This document shows, piece by piece, positions 36,273 through 45,025 of a stretch of 64,000 nt of DNA. The DNA is from Roseiarcus sp963774195 (GTDB lineage Bacteria; Pseudomonadota; Alphaproteobacteria; Rhizobiales; Beijerinckiaceae), in NCBI GenBank assembly GCA_963774195.1, contig CAVZDY010000004.1, forward strand, positions 1,240,001 to 1,304,000. The letters are read 5' to 3'. The notes under the pieces are model-generated. The model had not been told where the DNA came from. It made no database searches and was given only the letters and a program-made list of their open reading frames with translations. Positions within the stretch are counted from its first letter, which is position 1. Each line of letters begins with the position of its first letter. The position numbers and the translations under genes were made by a program.

Positions 36273-38096
36273 ATGCGTATGTTGAAGCCGAATCATTCGA
36301 AACCAATCGCATTTTCAAAGCCCACTTCGACCACTACGACGAAACCTCCCAGCATTGAACCCTCGACGGAGGAGGCGTTTCCGCATACGAGCGCGATCGA
36401 GATCCTTGGGGTTGGAGTGACCGAAAGGCGCGAGCGCTTTCTGAAAGTTCAGGTCGGGGAGCGGTCCGACCTCCTCAACCTCGACAGCCTTGCACACTCC
36501 GGCTCAGAGGAATGGACGCGCCTATCCCGTCTCGACGAGCCGCTCATCACGAGGGCTGCAAGAACCGAGTTTATTGGAAGGGTTCAGGACGAAGGGCGTA
36601 AACCGCCGACGTTCAATGTCGCCACGAAGACCGGTTGGCGCGATGGGGTGTTCGTGTTGCCGCCCGGCCTGGCGCCAAGAGGGCAGCCCGACGTCGAGGT
36701 GTATTTCGACCCACGGTACGATCCATATCACGATAGGCTTACTCGGGTCGGCACGGCCCAGGGATGGCTTGAGTTAGCCGGGCTGTGCAGCGGCAAAACG
36801 CGACTCATGGCCGCCCTGTGCCTCGCGTTCACGGGTCCCGTCTGCGCCGCGTTCGGCTTCGAACCGCCAGGCCTGCAATTCGTCTCCGTGGGCGGGAAGG
36901 GGAAGACGACCATCGGGCGAGTTGCGGCGACGGTATGGGGCGGCGACACAAGCGTCGAAAGGAGGCTCGGTTGCGGCACGAGTTGGAACCACACCGCCAA
37001 CAATTTGGAGATCGTCGCAGCGGCGTTTAATCAGATGCTGCTCTTCCTCGACGACATGCATAAAGCCAAGCGCGAGGCGGTCGAGGCGATCATTAGCATC
37101 ATGAACGGGGAGGGTCGGGGCCGTTTGACCGAGACCTCACCTGTTAGCTTCTGCACGCCAGTTCTCAGCACTTCCAACACGTCGGTCATCGCAATCGCGA
37201 AGGAGCTGAAACTCCAGAAGTGGTTCGAGGCGCTCATCGATCGCGTGGCCGATCTTCCTCTCCCCGATGGTTGCCCGTACTTTTTCGAGGGCGTTCGCAC
37301 GCCGGACGAGTTGGAGACGTATGGAGATCGTCTTCGCGAACTCAGCCGCCAACATTTTGGGTTGGCCGGGCCGGCATTTGTGCGCTTTCTTGCCAAAGCG
37401 ATGACGGCCGACCGCGCGGGGCTGCAGGCATACGTTGAGACGCGGCGTAGGACCTACCGCGACGCATCGAAGGACATCATGTCGCGCAGGGAGCGAGATT
37501 TGACGCGCATCGGCGGCAGGTACGCCACGAAGTACATCGCCGGCTGCCTCGCGATTCGCTTTAGTATATTGCCCTTCAGCGAAGGCGAGCTTCGTGAAGC
37601 GCTCCTGACTTGTCAGCGTGACCACGTGGCCTTCATCGATCAGGAGCTCCCAGTGACTGGCGGGCGAGGGAGAAATGGTCCCGGCTCTCTTCCCGCCGCG
37701 AACCTCCTCACCGTCAGCACTCAGACCCCGCTCGACCGACTGAAGACCTTCGTCGAGGAGAACCGCAAGGACGGGTTCGTCGACATTCGAAAGCGGGGCG
37801 CGACGTCGTCTCCCGTTGCCTCTGACGTGGGGTACATCGGCGAACACGACGGCAAGGAAGAGTACTGGATTCCGGGCAAGCGCTTCCTGGCGATCGCCGG
37901 GAGCGCCGGGGAGGCGGCTGACCTAAAAAAGGAGCTCTTCGACTTGGGGCTTCTGGAGACGGATAAGCGCGGTGAAGGGTTGAGCTATGTCGTGAAACGG
38001 CGAGTCCCTGGCCGCGCGCGAATGAATTTCGTCGTCCTCCGCGCGAAGGCCAAGACGACGCAGCAAGCCCGACCTACGCTTCGCAAGACCCCATAG
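36273..38096 (+). CDS. DUF927 domain helicase/ATPase
   Basis: 607 residues. The DUF927 region (about 100-400) holds FNVATKTGWRDGVFVLPPG, the Walker A motif GGKGKTT at 207-213 and Walker B LLFLDDM at 256-262. The Ser/Asn sensor segment is at PVLSTSNTS. DUF927 proteins are superfamily 3/AAA+-like helicases of plasmids, phages and P4-like satellites, often fused or paired to a primase. No primase domain is seen here, so primer synthesis or nicking must come from elsewhere, consistent with the HUH protein upstream. Confidence 0.8.
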   Translation: MRMLKPNHSKPIAFSKPTSTTTTKPPSIEPSTEEAFPHTSAIEILGVGVTERRERFLKVQVGERSDLLNLDSLAHSGSEEWTRLSRLDEPLITRAARTEFIGRVQDEGRKPPTFNVATKTGWRDGVFVLPPGLAPRGQPDVEVYFDPRYDPYHDRLTRVGTAQGWLELAGLCSGKTRLMAALCLAFTGPVCAAFGFEPPGLQFVSVGGKGKTTIGRVAATVWGGDTSVERRLGCGTSWNHTANNLEIVAAAFNQMLLFLDDMHKAKREAVEAIISIMNGEGRGRLTETSPVSFCTPVLSTSNTSVIAIAKELKLQKWFEALIDRVADLPLPDGCPYFFEGVRTPDELETYGDRLRELSRQHFGLAGPAFVRFLAKAMTADRAGLQAYVETRRRTYRDASKDIMSRRERDLTRIGGRYATKYIAGCLAIRFSILPFSEGELREALLTCQRDHVAFIDQELPVTGGRGRNGPGSLPAANLLTVSTQTPLDRLKTFVEENRKDGFVDIRKRGATSSPVASDVGYIGEHDGKEEYWIPGKRFLAIAGSAGEAADLKKELFDLGLLETDKRGEGLSYVVKRRVPGRARMNFVVLRAKAKTTQQARPTLRKTP

Positions 38097-38490
38097 GGTG
38101 GATCAGGACTAATCCCCTATCGCAAAGGCGGCGGCTACCGGCGGGCGGTGGGCAATCGAAATGATGAAGACACTCGCTCCTGGAGAGGGTCCCGGCAACT
38201 CGCCGCGCAGAAAAGACAAGCAACAGCATGTTATCGGTTTGCAGCGTTCACACCGGAATTGGCGGGCGGGCACGTTCCATATTGGAAATTATGCGCTCAG
38301 GTGACAGTGATTTCGCCTCGATTCTTCATCCCCTCAAGTGCCCGCGGCGGGAAGCTGCGTACATGCTCAATACGGGTGGCAAGGATGCAGGCCTTCGATG
38401 AGTTCCCACCCCCATACGATCCCTGTTACCTGCGCTTTCTCCGGGGACCCCTTCACGTCTTGGCTTTCTCGTTCGCCGTAGCCGGGTATT
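38097..38490. other. Gap without a supportable gene
   Basis: A 120-codon frame (38148-38510) is open, but has no ribosome-binding site, motif or protein-like composition. It was left out. Confidence 0.4.
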
Positions 38491-38757
38491 TCAGACCAGT
38501 GATCCGCTGAAGCCCTTCGGAATTGGCAGATTGCAACCGGGATCGAGGGAAGTCGCTTTTTCAGGGGGATAATGCATGGCGAAGTGAAAGCGATTGTATC
38601 CGTAATCTTGGGGCACGGCCGTTTCCCTCGTCAGGTAAGACGTAGCCGTGGACAAAAGCGTGTTGAAGAGGAACTTGGACCCTTCGCCGGCATAACCCAT
38701 GAAAAACATCAGCTCGTTTTCAATGTGATTGGGCGTGGAATAAGGGCTCTGACTCAC
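38491..38757 (-). pseudogene. Possible trypsin-like protease fragment
   Basis: 88 residues with FMGYAGEGSKFLFNTL at the N-terminal side and a C-terminal LPIPKGFSGSLV, in which GFSGS resembles the GxSG nucleophile segment of trypsin-like serine peptidases. The right end coincides with an insertion-sequence end (GGCTCTGACTCACC near 38748), so the upstream part of the gene was probably cut away by a transposon. Confidence 0.35.
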
Positions 38758-38886
38758 CTTCGATGAAGTCTGAGCGCCGATTGATTTCTAGGGCAATCAA
38801 CGTATGCGCAGTCTTCAAGCCTCGTCTCTTGTTCCGCCTGGGTTTGTCGTGGAGAGCGCGGCCGATGATCAATCCGGCGGACGTTG

Positions 38887-39315
38887 TCACGTTGTCGAAC
38901 CGAGAACGCGAAGCGACGGTGTTACGTGCAATTTCGGGCGGCGGCGACGGCTTCGCGCCACGCACCCATCGCCGCGCGCAGCGTGCGGTGCGTTTTCGCT
39001 GAGGTCAGATGGCCGTTGGACTTTGAAGGTGTTGTAGACCGCGGCATGGATTGAGAGAAATTTCTGCGCGGAGCCGACGCTCTTAAAGCGTTGCATCTTG
39101 CGCTCCCGCCGTCGGGTGGGCTGATGCGAATTCTCGGCGCGATTGTTCTTCGATCGACCGCGTACATGGCGGCTCGCGATCCCGAGATCGTTGACGGCGG
39201 CGCGATATGACCGCAAATCGTCGGTTACCAATCGCCGGGGAACGAAGGCGTATTTCGTCAGAAGCTTGCGCATCAGTGTCAGCGCGGCGTGCGTGTTGCG
39301 CTTGGACTGGACCAG
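38887..39315 (-). pseudogene. IS6 family transposase, C-terminal half
   Basis: The frame encodes LVQSKRNTHAALTLMRKLLTKYAFVPRRLVTDDLRSYRAA and RSKNNRAENSHQPTRRRERKMQRFKS, the second half of an IS6/IS26-type DDE transposase (second Asp in VTDDLRSY; the E in AENSHQPTR). The N-terminal HTH and first Asp are missing: homology stops at about 39315 next to a run of C residues. The element is therefore dead. Confidence 0.8.
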
Positions 39316-39364
39316 TGTAAATAAGCGTGGAGTTTGACCCCCCCCCCCATCGGCGTCCAAGGCT

Positions 39365-41020
39365 GGGTCTGACTCACATTTGATGAAGTTTGGTGGCGAG
39401 TTCACGCTGGTTCTTTATGGAGAATCAGCGCCAATGCGAGCCCATTTCGGAAGTCTGTCTCTCGTCCCGAACGGCTTTGTTGCCGAAAGCGTGTCTAGCG
39501 TTGGCGAAACGGTGGTCGTGACGGTGCGTGCCAAAGTCGGCGAGGCGTCCTGTCCGCTTTTCGGAGAGCCGTCGCGCCGGGTCCACAGCCGCTATGTGCG
39601 CCACGTGCGAGATTTGCCCTTTTCGGGACAGGGTGTCCGGCTGTGCTTGACGACGCGACGGTTTTCTTGCGAGCGACCAGAGGCGAATGTTTGCCGAGCG
39701 CTTCGAAGAAGCCGTGCTTCCGGCGCGGGCGCGTCGCACATCGCGGCTGGAACATATCGTCCACCATTTGGGCCTGGCGCTTGGCGGCCGACCAGCGGCC
39801 AGCTTCGCCAAGCGGCTGATGCTGCCGGTCAGCAACGACACGCTGCTTCGCGTCGTGCGGCGGCGCGCCAATGCGCAAACGGAAGAACTCACGATTGCCG
39901 GCATCGACGATTGGGCCTTTCGTCGGAACCATCGCTACGCCACGATTGTCTGCGATCTGGAGCGGCGACAGATCGTGACGCTGCTTCCGGATCGCGAGAT
40001 CGCGACGGTGCAGGCTTGGCTGGCCGCCCATCCCGGCATCAAAGTCATCTCCCGTGATCGCGGCGGCGGATACGGCGAAGCCGCCGCCAGGGCGCTGCCC
40101 GCGGCGATGCAAGTCGCCGATCGATGGTATTTGATGGAGAACGCTAGCGCCGCCTTCCTCGACGCCCTGCGTAAGTCGATGCGCGCGATCCGTGGCGCGA
40201 TTGGCGCGACGACGATCAGTCCCGCGCTGCTCACGAGCGCGGAGAAGCTGCAATACGAAAGCTTTCTGCGGCGCGAGGAGACAAGTGCCGCGATCATGGC
40301 GCTTGCCAGGGAGGGCGCGTCGATCAACCAGATCGTCCGCCGCCCAGGCCATAGCCGCAAGCTGGTTCGCCAGGTCTTGCGGGGCGAGCGAACGCACGTC
40401 TTCGCAACCCGCCAAAGCACGCTCGACGCCTATTTGCTCTTCCTCGACGCGCGATGGACGAATGGTTGCCGGAAGGGCGCCGAACTTTGGCGGCGCCTGA
40501 AAGAGCGAGGCTTCCGGGGATCCCTGCGCGTGGTCGTCAGTGTATGGGCGACGCGCCGCCGTCGTGCGCAAAAGGTCAGCAATCAACAGCTCCAGAAGGT
40601 TCCGTCGGCGAGAATGATTGCGCGGCTGATGACCGCGAAGCGCGATCGCATCAGCAAGCCCGAGGCCGTCACTGTCGCCGCCATCCAGGCGGGCGCGCCA
40701 TCGCTCGTCGAGGCTCACGCGCTCATCGAGCGGTTCCACGCCATGATCCGAACCAAGGAAGCCGATCAACTCGATCCGTGGCTTGCTGAAGCGAAGCCCA
40801 GTCTCATCTCATCGTTCGCAACCGGCATCGCCAGGGACAAATCCGCCGTCCGGGCGGCCATCACCGAGCCGTGCTCGAATGGTCAAGTCGAGGCTCAGAT
40901 CACCAAGCTCAAGCTCGTGAAACGCCAGATGTAGGGCCGCGCCAACCTCGATCTTCTGCAAGCCAGATTGCTGGGCGCTGCATGAAGCCCGCAAATCATC
41001 ATCGAGATTGCGTCAGACCC
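39365..41020 (+). mobile_element. ISL3 family insertion sequence, decayed
   Basis: The terminal inverted repeats match: left GGGTCTGACTCACATTTGAT at 39365 and right, read backwards from 41020, GGGTCTGACGCAATCTCGAT. It spans 1656 bases and contains a single transposase gene that is broken twice. No target-site duplication could be identified with confidence. Confidence 0.75.
39398..40985 (+). pseudogene. ISL3 family transposase (frameshift and late nonsense)
   Basis: The N-terminal frame has GFVAESVSSVGETVVVTVRA and the zinc-finger segment with CPLFGEPSRR (one expected Cys is Phe). A frameshift near 39670-39690 moves the rest to another frame: MFAERFEEAVLPARARRTSR onward with FASRLMLP-type and DDWAFRRNHRYATIVCDLERR (the catalytic Asp region). 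A TAG at about 40932 interrupts KLVKRQM-*-GRANLDLLQARLL, whose homologous protein would read through. Both lesions make the gene non-functional. Confidence 0.8.
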
Positions 41021-41789
41021 CAAGGCCGACCCCCCGGATGAGGACGAATTCGTACATGTTATCCGTCCCTAACCGTTATGGGGTGGGGTCACGGTGGACG
41101 CCGTTTTGGAGTGGGCCCCTCGGGGCGGTGCCGCACTTGATCTGGACGGCGATCAGGCGACCCGTGGCGAGGCGGTTGATCGGGCCTTGGGCGACAATTT
41201 CGACTTGCCCGTCAATCCCGAAGTCCCGCCTTTCGGTGGGACGGAATATATGACCTGTCTGGCGGATAGCTTCGGTGCCAAAACGAATTCCTCACAAGTC
41301 GGCGGGTATTTGCTAGCGATTGATCACGGTGAAGTAGGGCCCGTGTTGTCGATGCAGTTGGAGAGGCACCTGGTCGGGAACCTCGGATGGCAATCGCGAG
41401 CGGGGGTTCGCCCCATAATGCAGCGGGATAAATCTTTCGCGAGTCCTCGACCTGGTCAACCGAAATTCTTGTCTTCACACAGTGGATCCAGACCGAGTTC
41501 TCCGGGACCGGCTACTGTCCAGGAGACGGCTGCTATGGGCGCGAACGGGTGGTCATCTCCTGTGAGCCGATCGGCCACTTTCCGTACGTGGATGCGTCCT
41601 CCCCGCGAGAGGAAAATTTGAGGTGCGGCTGAATGCGCGGGTCGTGCGGCGGCGAACCGTCGCCGGCCTGGATGGGGGTTCATGGGCCGGCGCGGCTGAC
41701 GGGGCGAACGAGGCTATGGGTGGTGCGATATTGCCCACCAGCGTCGGGCCGCTCTCATCGGCGAAAACAGCATGTCGGGTAATATATAC
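41021..41789. other. Unassigned accessory stretch
   Basis: A 175-codon frame (41094-41621) is open but not recognised and lacks a convincing ribosome-binding site. Another frame near 41431-41632 has a Cys-containing protein-like stretch that includes TEFSGTGYCPGDGCYGRERV. These may be remnants; no function can be assigned. Confidence 0.3.
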
Positions 41790-41817
41790 TTGACAATTCT
41801 GTATAATATGCTATTAT
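41790..41817 (+). promoter_or_regulatory. Strong sigma-70 promoter
   Basis: TTGACA (41790-41795) and TATTAT (41812-41817) are 16 bases apart, in an AT-rich segment that also includes TATAAT. This is the best housekeeping promoter in the window. It drives a ~190-base leader to the gene at 42012. Confidence 0.75.
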
Positions 41818-41824
41818 GAACAAG

Positions 41825-41949
41825 GGAGCGCTTTCGCTCCGCTGCTCACCGCCAGCGCGGAGGGACGGCTGTGAGTGCCCATGAACAAACAGTCGGCCGG
41901 CATGGGGGCCCCTCATGACCTGACGCAGCCCGTTCCCCGCCTCGCGTAA
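41825..41949 (+). promoter_or_regulatory. Leader with hairpin and 22-codon ORF
   Basis: Right after the promoter comes a perfect hairpin GGAGCG-CTTT-CGCTCC (41825-41840). A short ORF (41881-41949, MNKQSAGMGAPHDLTQPVPRLA) follows. This could be a leader peptide or a chance frame. Such a long structured leader suggests post-transcriptional control. Confidence 0.35.
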
Positions 41950-42011
41950 CGCGCTCGTTCGTTCCACTTGGGACCCATAGGGCTCTCTTTTGACTCCTGG
42001 AGGCTGCCGCG

Positions 42012-42725
42012 ATGACCAGTTCAAGCCAACCCAAACCAGATCCTACGGCTGCCCTCATCGTCTATGGCCGGGTCGGCGGTGTCGGCCTCCCGCAGGCGTC
42101 ATGGTTCAAGGCCGAAGACAGCCAAGCCGCCAAGGCGGCGGCGCAGCCGCTCGACCTCGCCGCCATCGAGTTGCAAACCGAAGCGGAGAGAGCGCTCGCT
42201 ATCGGCGTCCATGAGGGGGTGCTCAAAGGCAGCGGGCGGATGATCCTCGGATTGGTCACTCCCGAAGTCTATCGCCGCATAGAGGAGCACGCGCGTCAAA
42301 CGGCGGGTCCCGTTTCCTCAACGAGACTGGGGCATGGCGCCACAGCCGGCGAGAACGCCCACGGCGGCGCTACGCTCGCTCCAGTCGGCGCAGGTGCGTC
42401 GCCTCAAAGCGAGGCGGCCGGCGAGCCGGCGGGCGCGCAAACGACACTCTCAGGCTTTCCTGCCCCGGTTGCCGCTGCCGCTGTCCAAAGCGGGCCACCC
42501 AATCCCACTGCGCCCTGGGGTTCGCTCCGCGTCGGCGCGACGGTTCTCGCCGCCTATTGGGACGAGAACAACGAAATCGAGGGCTGGTGGCCCGCGATCA
42601 TCACGCGCGTGGACGCCAATGAGTTCGTTCTCAATTGGCGAGACACGACGGAATACCAACTCGGCACGGTTGCAAGGAAGCACATCGCGATCCTTCATCC
42701 CGAGTTCCTCGCGTCGGGAAAGTGA
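42012..42725 (+). CDS. Protein with Tudor-like C-terminal domain
   Basis: 237 residues. Residues 1-100 include a helical segment with LAAIELQTEAERALAIGVHEG; 100-168 is an Ala/Gly/Pro linker. Residues 172-230 read as VGATVLAAYWDENNEIEGWW, then a strand-rich AIITRVDANEFVLNWRDTTE and a final HIAILHPEF. This fits a Tudor/Agenet-like SH3-type barrel: an aromatic-rich first strand, a (D/E)xxxY(W)PA core and an acidic W-R-D-T-T-E loop. Tudor domains bind methylated Arg/Lys or nucleic acid in eukaryotes; the bacterial role is open. It has its own promoter and terminator and lies in a mobile region. Confidence 0.55.
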   Translation: MTSSSQPKPDPTAALIVYGRVGGVGLPQASWFKAEDSQAAKAAAQPLDLAAIELQTEAERALAIGVHEGVLKGSGRMILGLVTPEVYRRIEEHARQTAGPVSSTRLGHGATAGENAHGGATLAPVGAGASPQSEAAGEPAGAQTTLSGFPAPVAAAAVQSGPPNPTAPWGSLRVGATVLAAYWDENNEIEGWWPAIITRVDANEFVLNWRDTTEYQLGTVARKHIAILHPEFLASGK

Positions 42726-42762
42726 CGCCGCCGATGGGCGCGCTTCCGCCACGCGGTGACAC

Positions 42763-42787
42763 GGGGCGACCTTCGGGTCGCCCCTTT
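42763..42787 (+). terminator. Terminator after the Tudor-like gene
   Basis: A 9-bp perfect stem GGGGCGACC/GGTCGCCCC closed by a TTCG tetraloop is followed by TTT. It stands 37 bases after the stop codon. Confidence 0.75.
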
Positions 42788-42849
42788 GGTTGCGGCCGAT
42801 CCCTAAGGGTGACGCCCGCCTCTCGTCTCAGCAACCCCGAGGCAACGCC

Positions 42850-43191
42850 ATGTCCAGCGCAACCCAAGCTAAGACCGATCGCATCCGCGAACTCAACGAT
42901 GCCTTTCGCCACACCTTTGTCGGTGGGGTGGTGATGATCACGGCAGGCATCGAAGCCCTGCCGGCTGAACAACGTCGATCGTTGCTGCAAAAAGTCAGAG
43001 CGTTCGACGCCTTTGCCGAAAACAATGATCCCCATGGCGAGCATGACTTCGGCGCGATCGCCGAGGGTGGCCTCCGCTGTTTCTGGAAGATCGACTACTA
43101 CGACCGCAAGACCGAAATGGGCTCGCCCGATGCCGCCGACCCCGCGGTGACGACGCGGGTTCTCACCGTCATGCCGGCCGAAGAATATTGA
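42850..43191 (+). CDS. DUF3768 domain protein
   Basis: 113 residues. RIRELNDAFRHTFVGGVVMITAG, NNDPHGEHDFG and FWKIDYYDRKTEMGSPDAAD with the terminal TTRVLTVMPAEEY are the DUF3768 hallmarks. Family members are widespread on alphaproteobacterial plasmids and integrative elements and have no known function. The ATG at 42850 follows an imperfect purine tract. This supports a plasmid or conjugative-element origin for the block 41.8-43.9 kb. Confidence 0.85.
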   Translation: MSSATQAKTDRIRELNDAFRHTFVGGVVMITAGIEALPAEQRRSLLQKVRAFDAFAENNDPHGEHDFGAIAEGGLRCFWKIDYYDRKTEMGSPDAADPAVTTRVLTVMPAEEY

Positions 43192-43322
43192 GCGGTCGGA
43201 TCGCCGCCATACTTGTCCGAGCGGCGCGGCCGCTCCGGTGACGCCTTCGGCGGGCAACCCCGCAACGGCCGACGCTCGGTTAAACGGCCGTCACGGTTCC
43301 GCGGAGGTCGGAGACAATCTTC

Positions 43323-43898
43323 ATGGCGGGCAAGCAAGCCAAAGTGATCTCGCCCCTCATGCTCAAACGCATGCTGCGTCGCGTTTCCCGCGCCGCCTTT
43401 CCCGCTCGCGATCGCGTCATAATCCTCCTCTCGGTCAAAGCGGGATTGCGGGCGTGCGAAATCGCCGGTCTCGATTGGTCGATGGTGCTCGACCCTCAAG
43501 GTCGAATCTCCGACACCCTTGCAGTCCATGACGCCATCGCCAAGAAGCGCGCTGGCCGGCGCATTCCGACGCATCCGGAGTTGCGGTGCGCACTCGAGCG
43601 CCTCGCGCGCACAACCGGGCGTGTCGGGCCTGTCATCCGTTCCTATCGCGGCTCGCACCTCAAACCGAACAGCATCGTCAATTGGTTCGCCGCGCTCTTC
43701 AAGGAGCTTGGATTTGCGGGGTGCTCGTCGCACTCGGGACGGCGCAGCTTCATCACCGTCGCCGCGCGGAACATTCACAGGTCGGGGTGCAGCCTCCGCG
43801 ACGTCCAGCTTCTCGCGGGGCATCGATCCATCGAGACAACCGAACGCTACATCGACGGCGACACGTGCGCGCAGCGGCGGCTGGTGGGACTGCTCTAG
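43323..43898 (+). CDS. Small tyrosine recombinase (catalytic domain only)
   Basis: 191 residues, about half the usual size. The catalytic set is complete: R43 in AGLRACEIAGL, Lys near 75 in AKKRAGRRIP, H137 and R140 in HSGRRSF, H167 in LAGHRSIETT and the nucleophile Tyr176 in ERYID. The N-terminal core-binding (SAM-like) domain is absent and the protein begins just before helix B of the catalytic domain. Such minimal recombinases occur on plasmids and may resolve dimers or act with a partner. It follows the DUF3768 gene by 131 bases. Confidence 0.8.
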   Translation: MAGKQAKVISPLMLKRMLRRVSRAAFPARDRVIILLSVKAGLRACEIAGLDWSMVLDPQGRISDTLAVHDAIAKKRAGRRIPTHPELRCALERLARTTGRVGPVIRSYRGSHLKPNSIVNWFAALFKELGFAGCSSHSGRRSFITVAARNIHRSGCSLRDVQLLAGHRSIETTERYIDGDTCAQRRLVGLL

Positions 43899-44140
43899 GC
43901 GCGCGCCGCACCGGTTACAGATTCAAATCCTCGACTCCAGCCCCGGCAAGTTCCCATCCTTGCCGGCGCGATAGTACGTTTTCCCAATTCCGTACTATTG
44001 GCCCCGCGACTGCGCGCGGCGGCTCGATCATTGCGATGCTAGCCCGCCACCGGGAGCTCTTCACCGGCGGACGCCCGACGCCGGCGCGACGACAAGTCCG
44101 ACGGAGAACTCGCGGCCCGAGGCGATCGGGGCGGCGTCGC
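43899..44140. other. Gap without a gene
   Basis: No coding frame was found. This is the junction between the recombinase and the IS remnants. Confidence 0.4.
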
Positions 44141-44154
44141 CGTTTATTGAGGCC

Positions 44155-44517
44155 GTGTTGGCCGGCGAGGATGCCGCCGGTTCCTCCGCCGTGAGCGGGC
44201 CGAACGCGACGGCTCCGGTTTCACCACCAAGGCCGCCTGCGATCGAACTGGCGATCGGCGGCGAGCGCGTCCTGATCTGGCGCGACGCTGAATTCGGCCA
44301 TGGTGGCGACGATCCTCGCCGCGTTGACGGCGGGACGGGCGTGATCGGTCCTTCGGGCGCGCTGCGCGTGATGGTGGCGACGAGGCCGGTCGACTTCCGC
44401 AAAGGCGCGGACGGCTTGGCGGCGCTGGTGCGCGACGTCGTTCACGCCGATCCGTTCGACGGCGCGATCTACGTCTTCCGCGCCCGGCGCGGCCAACGAC
44501 CGACATTCTGCATATAG
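44155..44517 (+). pseudogene. IS66 remnants: OrfA (TnpA) end and OrfB (TnpB) start
   Basis: The OrfA-like part reads IELAIGGERVLIWRDAEF and, after a frameshift, MVATILAALTAGRA (44300-44344). OrfB starts at GTG 44341, overlapping it as GTGA: VIGPSGALRVMVATRPVDFRKGADGLAALVRDVVHADPFDGAIYVFRA is the IS66 TnpB, split here by naming only its blocks. TnpB breaks off at RRGQRP, less than halfway. No TnpC remains. Confidence 0.75.
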
Positions 44518-44574
44518 TTTTCGTCGCGCGACGATCGCCTATCGCTGGCATCCGCTTTGGGACTTGACGCCGAG

Positions 44575-44650
44575 CGCCGTGGCCGGCTTCATTTCGGAAT
44601 GGTGGCCGGGACCAAATTGGAACGGTGGCCGACATCAATTCGGAATCCCT
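44575..44650. repeat. Degenerate ~22-bp tandem repeats, likely IS21-type terminus
   Basis: Three consecutive units of the form GTGGCCGRCWTCAATTYGGAAY begin near 44579, 44602 and 44625. IS21-family elements often carry such multiple short repeats at their ends. No istA or istB gene is adjacent, so this is a stranded end. Confidence 0.5.
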
Positions 44651-44754
44651 GGTGGGATTGCGCCGGAATTCGCATCACCCGGCAACCGGACTTTGCGCGC
44701 AAACGACCAAGATCGTCTTCTGGGTTTCTTCCGCCTCCAACCAGGCGCCCGAGC

Positions 44755-44998
44755 GCTGGAACGAATGGATCCGCGGATCCGCGCGCACTGGCGCATCGAG
44801 AATGGCAGCCACTACGTACGCGACACAACCTTCGCCGAGGATGCTTCCCGAATCCGAAAGAACCCCGATATCGTCGCGCGTCTGCGATCCTTCGCCTACA
44901 ACCTGATCAGGACCACAGACGGCTCCAACATCCGCAACCCTCGCTGGCGAGCGGTCCTCGATATCAACCTCGTTCTCGAAATGCCCAGCCTACGCTGA
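44755..44998 (+). pseudogene. DDE transposase C-terminal fragment (ISAs1/IS4-like)
   Basis: RIRAHWRIENGSHYVRDTTF followed by EDASRIRKNPDIVARLRSFAYNLIR matches the end of ISAs1-like transposases, including the W-x-I-E-N catalytic-Glu segment. The N-terminal two thirds are absent; the upstream part of the open frame is the IS21-like repeat. Confidence 0.65.
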
Positions 44999-45025
44999 GA
45001 ACTAAACCGTCCTGTGAGAGAACCC

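Noticed and set aside
39495..40769. 424-codon minus-strand ORF
   Set aside because: Antisense of the ISL3 transposase.
43905..43960. Possible tRNA 3' end (ATTCAAATCCTCGACTCCAG)
   Set aside because: The stem flanking the T-loop-like sequence does not pair and no acceptor or anticodon arm is present, so it is not used as an att site.
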